From assembly GCA_036521995.1 (NCBI GenBank), contig DATDGR010000338.1:1-16965 (forward strand): a stretch of DNA of 16,965 bases, in the 5' to 3' direction. Origin of the DNA: Gp13-AA77 sp036521995. GTDB taxonomy: Bacteria > Acidobacteriota > Terriglobia > UBA7540. The translations under genes were made by a program, and so were the position numbers. Within the stretch, counting starts at the first letter, position 1, and each line of letters starts with the position of its first letter. This document shows, piece by piece, positions 1 to 10,308 of the stretch. Under the pieces are notes generated by a model that had not been told where the DNA came from, made no database searches, and saw only the letters and a program-made list of their open reading frames with translations.

Positions 1-756
1 TTCCGTTCAATGGCAAGCAAAGCTTGTGGCGCAGTGCCGACTTCTCAAGGCTTTTCGTGTTTCCGAGCGGTAGATAAGGTCGAAAGGTCGCAGCGCCGAA
101 GAGGGCCTCGCTACTTGAGACAGCACACCTGCGGGTAGCAACCGCCGCCGGGGCGTTGATGCTTGGGATGGTCCCAGCGCTCTTGTCCGCCTGTCCGCCC
201 CTGCCCGGACGCGACCCCGATTTCCTCGCAAGGGCCTGGGTTTCGCCGGAGTCTCATTGACCGGAAGGATCAATAGGTCAAACTCTTTATAATCTGATAC
301 ATTCCGGCTTTGAACGTCATTGGCTCCCCCGCTGCGCTTCGAGACTCGTCCGGCGCCTTAGACGCCTCTGGACCGATGTCAGTCAACGCGACTTTGCGGC
401 AGCGAATCGTCTGGACCTCGCCAAGATCTTTCCCGGCATGTCTATATAGAATTGATAATTTGCGATAGATAGGCTGCCGAGAGCTGAGGATAGCGTGCTC
501 ATGCGGGCTTCCGTGTCAGGCGCCCCCCGCCGGGGTTTATCGCGGAGGACTGCCCGGTTTCGACAGCGCTCCAGCAGGACGGGGCGGCAGCGCTGGATCT
601 GGCCTTGAACAACCGAATACAAAACCGTACCAAAACGCTTCCCTCTGCTCAAGAAATTGAAGGAATTAGGGTTCTACAGGGTGAGCGAAAGCAGATATCC
701 CTAAGTCCTGTAAGTTGGCAGAAAGGAAGGAGGAATACGGAAAGCATGCAAAACGG
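1..756. other. Region without a recognisable gene
   Basis: No reading frame here matches a family I recognise. Short open stretches exist on both strands (for example minus 7-273 and 383-652), but none has a convincing ribosome binding site, signal peptide or conserved motif. Plus frame 3 shows three open stretches in a row, separated by stop codons at about 57, 228 and 448, which is what a decayed coding region would look like, but I cannot name it. Next to the tRNA and integrase remnants on its right, it is best read as degraded mobile-element or flanking DNA. Confidence 0.4.
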
Positions 757-760
757 TGGG

Positions 761-810
761 GCTGACTCTTAATCAGTAGGTTGAGGGTTCGATTCCCCCA
801 CGGCTCACCA
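761..810 (+). other. 3' half of tRNA-Lys(CTT), likely attachment-site remnant
   Basis: The stretch reads as a tRNA from the anticodon arm to the CCA end. The stem GCTGA/TCAGT encloses the loop CTCTTAA with anticodon CTT (Lys). A five-base variable region follows, then a T arm GAGGG-TTCGATT-CCCCC, the acceptor 3' strand ACGGCTC, discriminator A and an encoded CCA. The matching 5' half (acceptor GAGCCGT and D arm) is absent: the bases before 761 do not pair. The T stem carries one A-C mismatch, as if CCCTC had become CCCCC. Tyrosine integrases often use the 3' half of a tRNA gene as attachment site, and an integrase remnant lies 70 bases away. It is very unlikely to give a functional tRNA. Confidence 0.72.
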
Positions 811-880
811 CCTAACTTCTTCCTTTTCAACGCCTCCCGTTTTCATAGCCAGGCCAAACGTCGAAAGTGTTCCAAAAGTC

Positions 881-1105
881 TCAATTTGGCCGTCGTGTTC
901 CTAAAGTCTTGCGATGTTCATTGGCCTGGCGATCCAAACGCACCAGCGCTTCGCGCTTCATGTTGAGCTTGGCTTGGCTGTACCGCTTGAAAGCCTCCGC
1001 GTCGCCTTGCCGGAGCATGAGAGTAACGAACTGATCGGAGACACCGCCAGCACTGAGCCGGCTGGCAAAGGTATGCCGCAGGTGTACAGCGGAAGTGGGG
1101 ACAAC
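881..1105 (-). pseudogene. C-terminal remnant of a tyrosine recombinase/integrase
   Basis: Read on the minus strand, this frame gives about 74 residues ending in a TGA at 881-883. It contains HLRHTFASRL, the box II region of phage-type integrases, and about 35 residues later KRYSQAKL with the candidate nucleophile tyrosine, then a basic tail (NMKREALVRLDRQANEH). The frame is closed upstream by an in-frame TAG (1106-1108), and the N-terminal and first catalytic-arginine regions are missing. Box II is atypical: the usual H-x-L-R spacing is shortened so that V occupies the histidine position, and the later LGH is replaced by LRQG. The gene faces the tRNA-Lys 3' half, the usual place for an island integrase. 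The fragment cannot be active. Confidence 0.75.
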
Positions 1106-1108
1106 CTA

Positions 1109-1321
1109 ATTATGAGCGTTTTTTTGGGCGAAAATAGGTAACACTGTTGCGTTCTGAGAGACAGTGATCACTCCGTTTCTCTGTAACCAAGCTTCCGCCG
1201 CCAACCGCCGTGGGGTTTCGGCTTGGCGTGGGGTGCGAACGTTCCAGGCTGGGATGAGCAACCTGGTCAGTTCGTTGACCCAGTCAACGCCTCCTCTCCT
1301 TGCGGAGAGTCCACCGAGCCA
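1109..1321 (-). other. Open stretch continuous with the integrase frame
   Basis: Beyond the TAG that closes the integrase fragment, the same minus-strand frame stays open for about 71 codons to a TGA at 1322-1324. It includes NVRTPRQAETPRRLAAEAWL. I do not recognise it as any part of an integrase, and it shows no catalytic box I arginine context. It may be the former middle of the integrase gene after an internal deletion, a different gene fused by rearrangement, or chance. Its far end abuts and slightly overlaps the IS6 transposase fragment on the opposite strand, so a junction probably lies near 1300. Confidence 0.3.
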
Positions 1322-1499
1322 TCAAACGACGGATCAACGCCAAGCAAGGATTCCGATCGTTCGAGGGAGGCCGGCGAACCATCCCAGGTTATGAGGTGAT
1401 GCACATGATCCGGAAAGGGCAAGTGAGGTGGTGCTGAAAGGCGATGTGCGAGGGCAGATTCTCTTCATCAACCTAACGCTCGGGCTGAAGACCGTCTGA
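1309..1499 (+). pseudogene. 3' fragment of an IS6-family transposase, frameshifted
   Basis: The plus frame from about 1309 reads VHRAIKRRINAKQGFRSF, then a stretch containing GYEVMHMIRKGQ and VRW. This matches the conserved C-terminal end of IS6/IS240-type DDE transposases. After the TGG codon at 1429-1431 the frame shifts: skipping two bases restores LKGDVRGQILFINLTLGLK and a TGA at 1497-1499. The catalytic DDE core upstream is missing, and I could not find clear terminal inverted repeats. It is a dead insertion-sequence scar of about 190 bases beside the integrase and tRNA remnants. Only the tail of the protein is left, so the exact IS element cannot be named. Confidence 0.72.
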
Positions 1500-1720
1500 G
1501 CCACTCAACTCGCAATTGCAAACGTACCTCCTCGCTCCTATTTGAAACACTTCCGCAGAAGCAACTCGCCTTACATTCAGCCGCCGGCCAAACCGGAGAA
1601 ACTAATTCCATTCTCATGCCGAATGATATCAGGGTCTAAAGGACGCTGCTGGGTTGGCCAGCCCCTTCTTTTGCAGGTTGCAATTCTCGATTGGCCGTGG
1701 CCTCGCGGATTCTCCGCCCC

Positions 1721-2542
1721 TCATTCGGGCTTGGCAAAGATCACGATGTGCTGCCAGGGCAGCGTCTCTATGGTTCGCACGCGGACCAGCCTGACCACCG
1801 CCATCTCCTTCTCAAGCTGCTCCACCGACATCTTGTGCAGTTCCTTGATGGGCACCCGGGGATCTTCCCGGCGGTATTCGACGAAAACCACCCGCCCGCC
1901 CGGCTTCAGAGACTGGCGGACTTTGGTCATCATTTCAAAGGGGTAGGCGAGTTCGTGGTAGACATCCACCATCAGCACCAGATCGACGCCGCCCGGAGGA
2001 AGCTCCGGATCGGTCTCACTGCCCTTTAACTCCACCACGTTCGTGACCTGCAGGGCTTTGGCCCGTTGGCGGATGGTCTCCAGCATCTCGTCCTGGATAT
2101 CCACGGCCAGCACCTTGCCGCTATCGCCGACCTTGGGCGCCAGGCGGAACGTAAAGTAGCCAGACCCGGCGCCCAAATCCGCCACGACTTCCCCGCGCCG
2201 CAGCCCCAGGGCGTCGATCACCCCCGCCGGACGCTCCTCGTTTTCGCGCGCCGCACGATCCAGCCAGGGGATGCCGCCAGGCCCCATGACAGCCGCGATC
2301 TCCCGGCCCATATAGAATTTTCCGATCCCGTTCGGATCGTGAACCGGACACATTTTATAGAGGGGTTGAGGCGGGCTGGCAACCTGGTCCGGACGGGCGA
2401 GAGCCATGTGGCCTTGCGGAGGCGCCAGCAGCGCAACTGGAGATGGGTCCTCGAAAGCCGGCGTGCCGGGCGTGGCCAGTAACGCGGCCAATATTGCCGT
2501 GATGAGCCCGGCCGTGGCCCAGCGACGTTTCAGATCAAGCAC
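1721..2542 (-). CDS. Exported class I SAM-dependent methyltransferase
   Basis: This 273-residue protein has a basic start and a hydrophobic stretch (about residues 9-25, ending LATPGTPAF) that looks like a signal peptide or membrane anchor. A Rossmann methyltransferase domain covers about residues 105-272. Motif I is VVADLGAGSGYF (119-130), followed by AVDIQDEM with the ribose-binding acid D148, and a motif IV-like VDLVLMVDVYHEL (186-198). The N-terminal KFYMGREIAAVMG segment (75-87) resembles a group of methyltransferases seen in Acidobacteria and Planctomycetes, but the substrate is unknown. The start is GTG at 2542, with AAGGAT about seven bases upstream. It follows the epimerase gene on the same strand after a 94-base gap, so co-transcription is possible. 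The methyltransferase fold is secure; the reaction is not known. Confidence 0.9.
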   Translation of the reverse strand: MLDLKRRWATAGLITAILAALLATPGTPAFEDPSPVALLAPPQGHMALARPDQVASPPQPLYKMCPVHDPNGIGKFYMGREIAAVMGPGGIPWLDRAARENEERPAGVIDALGLRRGEVVADLGAGSGYFTFRLAPKVGDSGKVLAVDIQDEMLETIRQRAKALQVTNVVELKGSETDPELPPGGVDLVLMVDVYHELAYPFEMMTKVRQSLKPGGRVVFVEYRREDPRVPIKELHKMSVEQLEKEMAVVRLVRVRTIETLPWQHIVIFAKPE

Positions 2543-2636
2543 GGGTTATCCTTTGTGGCCACGGGTAGCAAATACGGAAGACGCACGATCATAGACAGAT
2601 GACAGGCTGGGCGGGCTTTTCAACGAACCGCGACCA

Positions 2637-3611
2637 CTAGGCCGCCTCCGTCCCAAACGAGAGCCCGAGTGAGCGCGCCACGCTTTGGATGTGGTTGCGG
2701 CCCTCGGCATACTCGTCGGCTGTCTTCAGATGTTCCAGCATCAGCGGCGCATCCGCCGGGAGCTGCGAGAGACCCTGCAGGTAAGCCTGGTAGTCGATGT
2801 CCCCGCGGCCGGGAATGACCTCCCGCAGGGACACCTGCACGTAGTCCTCCCACTTCAAATCCTTGGCGTGGCAGGAAACAACCCATGGCCCCAGCTTGCG
2901 AAAGCAGTCGCGAATCACGTCGGCATTGTGGTACATGCGCTCGGGACTGTTCATGACATTGCAGACGTCAAGGTGCACCGCGAACCGCGCGCGATCCACG
3001 CTCCGGATCAGCCTCAGGTACTCGTCGGGCCCGGAAGGAAAGTTAAACGGCATCATCTCGATCGAGAAGCGCGTGCGCGTCGGTTTGACCGCATCAATCA
3101 GCTTGCGGCAATTCTCAACCGTGGCGTCGATAAACTCCTCGGTGATGTTCCTCGGATCAGGGCCGCACCAGAAGGTGGGGCTGTACGAGCCCGCGATGTC
3201 CACGCAGCAGCGCGCCCCCAGCTCTTCCGCCAGTGCGAGCCTCTGCTCGATGAAGGCCATGTTCTGACGGCGCTTCTCAGGGTCCAGATCCAGCATGTTT
3301 TTCCAGGCGCCGACCTCGGCGATCGCGACGTCGCGGGAGTTAAACTCCTTGATGGTCGCCCGGATGCGGTCCTTGTCGCCGAGCGCGACCTCCGGCGCGT
3401 AGGCGGCGCGATAACCGAGTGCGCGGTGCGCTTCGGCCAGCAAAGCAGGATCATTCGACTCCACGAAGATCGGGCCGCCCAGACGCATGGGATGAGCCTG
3501 GGGCGTAGCCTGAGCCTTGCCCGTGCCGGCCGGCGACGCCGCCGCAGAGGCCAAAGCGGCCTTGCCAGCATTCGAAAGGAAGACGCGCCGCGAGATAGGG
3601 TGGTCGGTCAT
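2637..3611 (-). CDS. Tat-exported sugar phosphate isomerase/epimerase-like TIM barrel
   Basis: The product has 324 residues. It begins with a twin-arginine signal (SRRVFLSNAGKAALASAAAS, residues 7-26), so it is probably exported folded. The rest is an AP-endonuclease-family-2/xylose-isomerase-like TIM barrel. Likely divalent-metal ligands at strand ends are E185 (SIEMM), D215 (HLDVCN), H248 (SCHAKD) and E293 (MLEHLK), the pattern of active family members. Members isomerise or epimerise sugars and related compounds; the substrate cannot be read from sequence. I chose the ATG at 3609-3611 over the longer frame (to 3650) because GGAGGAG lies five bases upstream and the Tat signal then starts properly. 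It is divergent from the cytochrome gene across about 260 bases, and a broken relative lies beyond that cytochrome at 8591. Confidence 0.9.
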   Translation of the reverse strand: MTDHPISRRVFLSNAGKAALASAAASPAGTGKAQATPQAHPMRLGGPIFVESNDPALLAEAHRALGYRAAYAPEVALGDKDRIRATIKEFNSRDVAIAEVGAWKNMLDLDPEKRRQNMAFIEQRLALAEELGARCCVDIAGSYSPTFWCGPDPRNITEEFIDATVENCRKLIDAVKPTRTRFSIEMMPFNFPSGPDEYLRLIRSVDRARFAVHLDVCNVMNSPERMYHNADVIRDCFRKLGPWVVSCHAKDLKWEDYVQVSLREVIPGRGDIDYQAYLQGLSQLPADAPLMLEHLKTADEYAEGRNHIQSVARSLGLSFGTEAA

Positions 3612-3872
3612 CGATGCTCCTCCAAGCCGCTCGGGCTCGCGCCGGCTCATAGCTCTTGAGTTTGATTTCGCGAAGCAATTTCGTCAAACGAGAAAAGAAC
3701 TAGGCGATGGTCCGGCGGACGTGGTTGTGCCGATCGGACGAGGCGATCCGCTGCCAAGGCATCGGGAGAGTGGTAAGCGTGCCCGTTAACGGTCGCTCGA
3801 AATACCGCCCATGCGGCAATTCGCCGGTTAGCGCTGTAATTCTAATCATCATCATGATAAAGTCCCTAGATC
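3612..3872. promoter_or_regulatory. Divergent intergenic region, presumed promoters
   Basis: These 261 bases separate the minus-strand epimerase from the plus-strand cytochrome gene, so promoters for both should lie here. The last 50 bases before 3873 are AT-rich relative to the surroundings and contain a short ATC repeat ending in the palindrome ATCATGAT (3848-3856), a possible protein-binding site. I see no convincing -35/-10 pair. The only strong signal is the epimerase ribosome binding site (GGAGGAG on the minus strand, 3617-3623). Confidence 0.35.
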
Positions 3873-7109
<3,237 letters not shown>

Positions 7110-7124
7110 GCCAGGAGCCCGATC

Positions 7125-8567
7125 ATGAGTTGCCAGGATCATCTGTACCGAAACATGAAACCCAAGGAGGTGGCGCGCCGCTGGTTCCTGCAGCAGTGCG
7201 GCGTGGGACTGGGAGCGGTCGCGCTCACGCATCTGCTGTCGGAATCGGGCTTCGCTTCTGCCGGAAGTACAGGGCAGGCTGATCCCCTGGCGGCCAAGCA
7301 GCCCCAGTTTGCGCCCAAGGCCAAGCGCGTGATCTTTCTGTTCATGGCCGGAGCCCCGAGCCATCTGGAATTGTTCGACTACAAGCCGCAGCTCGCGAAG
7401 TTTGATGGCACTCTGCCTCCCGCTGACCTTTTGAAGGGTTATCGCGCCGCCTTCATCAACCCCAACTCCAAGCTGCTGGGGCCGAAGTTCAAGTTCGCCA
7501 GGTATGGGCAGAGTGGAACTGAGCTCTCCGAGCTGCTTCCGCACCTTGCCAAGGTGGTCGACGACATCGCGGTGGTGAAGTCCATGGTCACCGACGCCTT
7601 TAACCACGCCCCCGGCCAGCTTCTGATGAACACCGGGACGATGCAATTCGGCCGACCCAGCATAGGCGCTTGGGTGACGTACGGTCTCGGGTCGGAATCC
7701 AAGGACCTGCCGGCCTTCGTGGTCTTCAGCTCTGGCAAGAAGGGCCCGAGCGGCGGAAACTCCTGCTGGGGCAGCGGCTTTTTACCCACCGTTTATCAGG
7801 GCGTTCAATTCCGGTCGAGCGGCGATCCGGTGCTGTACCTTTCCAACCCGCCCGGCGTCGACGCCGCGCTCCAGCGCGACACGCTGGACTCGATCGGCCG
7901 ACTGGACAAGATGCGCCGGGACGCCACCGGCGATCCCGAAATCTCCACACGCATCAATTCCTACGAGATGGCGTTCCGAATGCAGTCCAGCGCTCCCGAG
8001 CTCATGGATCTGTCGAAGGAGTCGCAGCAGACTCTGGAGATGTATGGGGCCGAACCGGGAAAACCTTCGTTCGCGAACAATTGCCTGCTGGCGCGGCGGC
8101 TGGTGGAACGCGGTGTGCGCTTTGTGCAGCTCTATCACGAGGCTTGGGACCAGCATGACCATCTGGTGGAGGATATTTCCGAGAATTGCCGCGACACAGA
8201 CCAGGCCTGTGCCGCGCTAATCCAGGACCTGAAGCAGCGCGGGATGCTTAAGGATACGCTGGTCATCTGGGGCGGAGAATTCGGCCGCACTCCCATGGTT
8301 CAGGGCGGCAATGATGGCCGCGACCATCATCCCAACGCCTTCACCATGTGGCTGGCGGGCGGAGGCGTGAAGCCCGGCCTCACCCTCGGCGACAGCGACG
8401 ACCTCGGCTTCAACGTGACCAAGGACGAGGTTCACGTCCACGACCTGCACGCCACCATGCTGCAGTTGCTCGGATTCGACCACACCAAGCTGACCTACAA
8501 GTCTCAGGGCCGGAACTTCCGCTTGACGGATGTCCACGGAAATGTCGTCCAGCGGTTGTTGGCCTGA
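7125..8567 (+). CDS. DUF1501 family exported protein
   Basis: The product has 480 residues and a Tat-like signal (ARRWFLQQCGVGLGAVAL, about 17-34). It carries DUF1501 (PF07394) hallmarks throughout: MAGAPSHLELFDYKP, NHAPGQLLMNTG, GRPSIGAWVTYGLGSE, VIWGGEFGRTPM (about 379-390), NDGRDHHP and VHDLHATMLQLLG. The fold is related to the sulfatase/alkaline phosphatase superfamily, and the conserved D and H residues suggest a metal site, but no activity is established. AGGAG (7113-7117) lies seven bases before the ATG, and the cytochrome gene ends 15 bases upstream, so the two are almost certainly co-transcribed. PSD1-DUF1501 pairs are a standard arrangement in Planctomycetes and Acidobacteria and point to a joint periplasmic function. 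Confidence 0.93.
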   Translation: MSCQDHLYRNMKPKEVARRWFLQQCGVGLGAVALTHLLSESGFASAGSTGQADPLAAKQPQFAPKAKRVIFLFMAGAPSHLELFDYKPQLAKFDGTLPPADLLKGYRAAFINPNSKLLGPKFKFARYGQSGTELSELLPHLAKVVDDIAVVKSMVTDAFNHAPGQLLMNTGTMQFGRPSIGAWVTYGLGSESKDLPAFVVFSSGKKGPSGGNSCWGSGFLPTVYQGVQFRSSGDPVLYLSNPPGVDAALQRDTLDSIGRLDKMRRDATGDPEISTRINSYEMAFRMQSSAPELMDLSKESQQTLEMYGAEPGKPSFANNCLLARRLVERGVRFVQLYHEAWDQHDHLVEDISENCRDTDQACAALIQDLKQRGMLKDTLVIWGGEFGRTPMVQGGNDGRDHHPNAFTMWLAGGGVKPGLTLGDSDDLGFNVTKDEVHVHDLHATMLQLLGFDHTKLTYKSQGRNFRLTDVHGNVVQRLLA

Positions 8568-8590
8568 AGGCCGGGCGGGAAGGAAGCCCC

Positions 8591-9098
8591 ATGGTTGGTA
8601 CAAGCCCGTCGAGCCGCCGAGAATTCCTCGCAAGCTGTGGAGCCGCTCTTGCGGGAGCGGCCTTGTCTCCGCGCGCCGCGCCGGCCGAGTCCGCCAAACC
8701 GGGCGTGCACTTCGGTGTTCGCAGCCCCGCTGCCCGATGGCACGCTGCGGGAGCGGGCCCTCCTGGTGAAGCGCCTGGGCTACGATGGAATCGAGCTGGG
8801 CAACGAGTGGTCGGATCACCCGATGGAGATTCTCCAAGAGCAACTCGCCGGTATCGGCGTCGCCGCGAGCGCCATGGTGGGTTCTATTAAGCTGCTCGAC
8901 TCCGACCCTCAGGTTCGCGCCCAGGCCATGGAAACCGACCGCCAACGTCTCGAAGTGGCCCAAGCTCTTGGCGCCAGCGGTCTGATCGAAGTTCCGACCT
9001 TCGGCCCCTACCGGTTTCAAGACCTCTCACCCATTGTGACTCCCCGCCAGATCGATGACCGCCTCCTCGTCGCCGGACTTATATTCACCAGGGAGTGA
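8591..9098 (+). pseudogene. Broken Tat-exported epimerase-like TIM-barrel gene
   Basis: The gene starts at ATG 8591 after GGAAGG, 23 bases behind DUF1501. It opens with a Tat signal (SSRREFLASCGAALAGAAL) and then KPGVHFGV. At about 8714-8722 the frame shifts; the second frame continues as expected for the family: APLPDGTLRERALLVKRLGY, DGIELGNEW, then a helix with DSDPQVRAQAM and IEVPTFGPYRFQDLSP. It reaches IDDRLLVAGL and stops a few codons later at 9098. Only about 165 of the roughly 280-300 residues normal for these proteins remain, and the metal-ligand half of the barrel is missing. Restoring one base would mend the frameshift, which could be a sequencing error. The missing 3' half cannot be explained that way. 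It was probably the third gene of the cytochrome-DUF1501 operon. Confidence 0.82.
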
Positions 9099-9147
9099 CG
9101 CACGGGCCTTGGAGATCCACCCGGCGGCGCCAAGCGCACCGGCTTCT

Positions 9148-10203
9148 TCAATTTCCCGTGATGGCGCCGAACACCCCAGTCACATACGCCGAACCGCCGT
9201 CGGCGTAATACAGGGTATTGACGGGGCCCGACTTGACGCTCCCGTTTCCGAATGAAATCCCCCAGAGTCCGGGGATCACAATCGGGCTTCCCGTGGAATC
9301 TTCCAGAAAGCCCTCGAAGGTGCCGTTGGTCGGGCTATAGGCGCCAATCATTCCGCTCACCGAGTTCCCCACCAGGAGCATGTTGCTGAAGGCCCCGAAA
9401 TTCGCGGGTGCGAGCGCAATGCCCCACGGACCCGAAAAATCGCCTGTGGCTAGACGGCCCAGAAGGTGACCATTTGTGTCGAAGCCATCCACGTAGCCTC
9501 CCGACAAGCCGTTGTAGAAGGTCACCCAGATCTTGGAGCCGATGCTCTGAATGCCGTAGGGTTTGTAGTCTGCCGGAATTTTCGGGTCCGAAAACGCGCC
9601 CGATAGGGTGAGCGGTACGAATGTTGCGCCGTCGTAAGCCTCCACTCCTGCGTTGAAGTTGGAAGCGTAAAACGTCGGCTTCTTCGTGGTGGCGTTGATA
9701 GCCTCAGTCAGGCCGAAATAGGACGCTCCGGCGTTGGAGTTGTTCACCATGACGGTCGCCGTAGTGACATGACATTCGTTGCATCCGGTGCCGCCCGAGG
9801 ACGGTTTCTGGCCGGCATTCCAATTCGATATCGTTCCGTCCTGGGTGGCGAAAGCGAAGTTGTTGGCTCCTGGCCCAGGCCCGATGGCCGCGTTATAGGC
9901 GGTTCCCGTTGGACTGCCCGTGCCCGTGCCGGTAGCCGTCGGGATCGTGATCACGAGCCCGGCCCTCGACTGGCTGCCTGACTTATCCGCGTAATACAAG
10001 GTGCTGAAGCCCGTTCCATTGTCCGAGGCCCACCACTCGCCGTCATTGAGGCTGGCCTTTACCGGACGTGACAATCCCCACGGGTTTACCAGGAAGGAGT
10101 CCTTGCTGTTGTCAACGATAGGCGTGACGGTATAACTGTTGGTTTGAGCGCCGGCCGGCAGGAAAGCAATCAGCGCGATTCCAAGGACGCAAGCAACTTT
10201 CAA
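9148..10203 (-). CDS. TIGR03118 family protein with a CxxCH motif
   Basis: This is a 351-residue secreted protein with signal peptide MKVACVLGIALIAFLPAGAQ. The body matches the uncharacterised TIGR03118 family: NPWGLSRP (40-47), WWASDNGTGFSTLY (57-70), an AFATQDGTISNWN motif (117-129), YKPYGIQSIGSKIWVTF, FSGPWGIALAP and GLWGISFGNG near the end. A beta-propeller fold is likely. The odd part is residues 133-147, where a Gly-rich insert carries CNECH (C141, C144, H145), a formal heme c attachment motif that I do not associate with this family. The start is TTG at 10203, supported by GGAGGTGG (minus strand, 10207-10214) with six bases between the GGAGG core and the start. It lies downstream of the beta-propeller gene on the same strand. 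No function is established for the family. Confidence 0.88.
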   Translation of the reverse strand: MKVACVLGIALIAFLPAGAQTNSYTVTPIVDNSKDSFLVNPWGLSRPVKASLNDGEWWASDNGTGFSTLYYADKSGSQSRAGLVITIPTATGTGTGSPTGTAYNAAIGPGPGANNFAFATQDGTISNWNAGQKPSSGGTGCNECHVTTATVMVNNSNAGASYFGLTEAINATTKKPTFYASNFNAGVEAYDGATFVPLTLSGAFSDPKIPADYKPYGIQSIGSKIWVTFYNGLSGGYVDGFDTNGHLLGRLATGDFSGPWGIALAPANFGAFSNMLLVGNSVSGMIGAYSPTNGTFEGFLEDSTGSPIVIPGLWGISFGNGSVKSGPVNTLYYADGGSAYVTGVFGAITGN

Positions 10204-10206
10204 TTG

Positions 10207-10214
10207 CCACCTCC
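10207..10214 (-). promoter_or_regulatory. Ribosome binding site deciding a TTG start
   Basis: On the minus strand GGAGGTGG lies just before TTG at 10203. This is the strongest Shine-Dalgarno in the neighbourhood. It fixes the TIGR03118 start at a non-ATG codon, which also gives a complete signal peptide. Confidence 0.7.
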
Positions 10215-10308
10215 CCGATCTTGGATTTGGTCCGTTGATGATCTTACAGCAACGCGATCGAGCATAGGGTGCGTGAGCGCAAATCGTGTCAGCGCCACCC
10301 CGAGCCCT

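Noticed and set aside
680..810. A complete or intron-bearing tRNA-Lys, using GGTGAGC at 680-686 as the 5' acceptor strand
   Set aside because: Only about four acceptor pairs would form, there is no D arm, and the spacing does not fit a tRNA. The pairing would run into the CCA end, so it is a chance match.
1109..1321. Amber readthrough producing a full-length integrase
   Set aside because: The upstream stretch lacks the integrase N-terminal and box I regions, and box II is itself degenerate, so readthrough would not yield an active enzyme.
2685..3659. Long open frame on the plus strand opposite the epimerase gene
   Set aside because: It mirrors the minus-strand gene, has no family motifs and no start signal. 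The epimerase on the other strand has a Tat signal, metal ligands and a strong ribosome site.
8217..9020. 267-codon open frame on the minus strand across the DUF1501 end and the broken epimerase
   Set aside because: It has no recognisable domain and crosses the boundary between two real plus-strand genes, so it is a shadow.
8591..9098. Programmed frameshift joining the two halves of the epimerase
   Set aside because: No slippery sequence or downstream structure is apparent at 8714-8722, and the gene also lacks its 3' half, so decay or an assembly error is the simpler reading.
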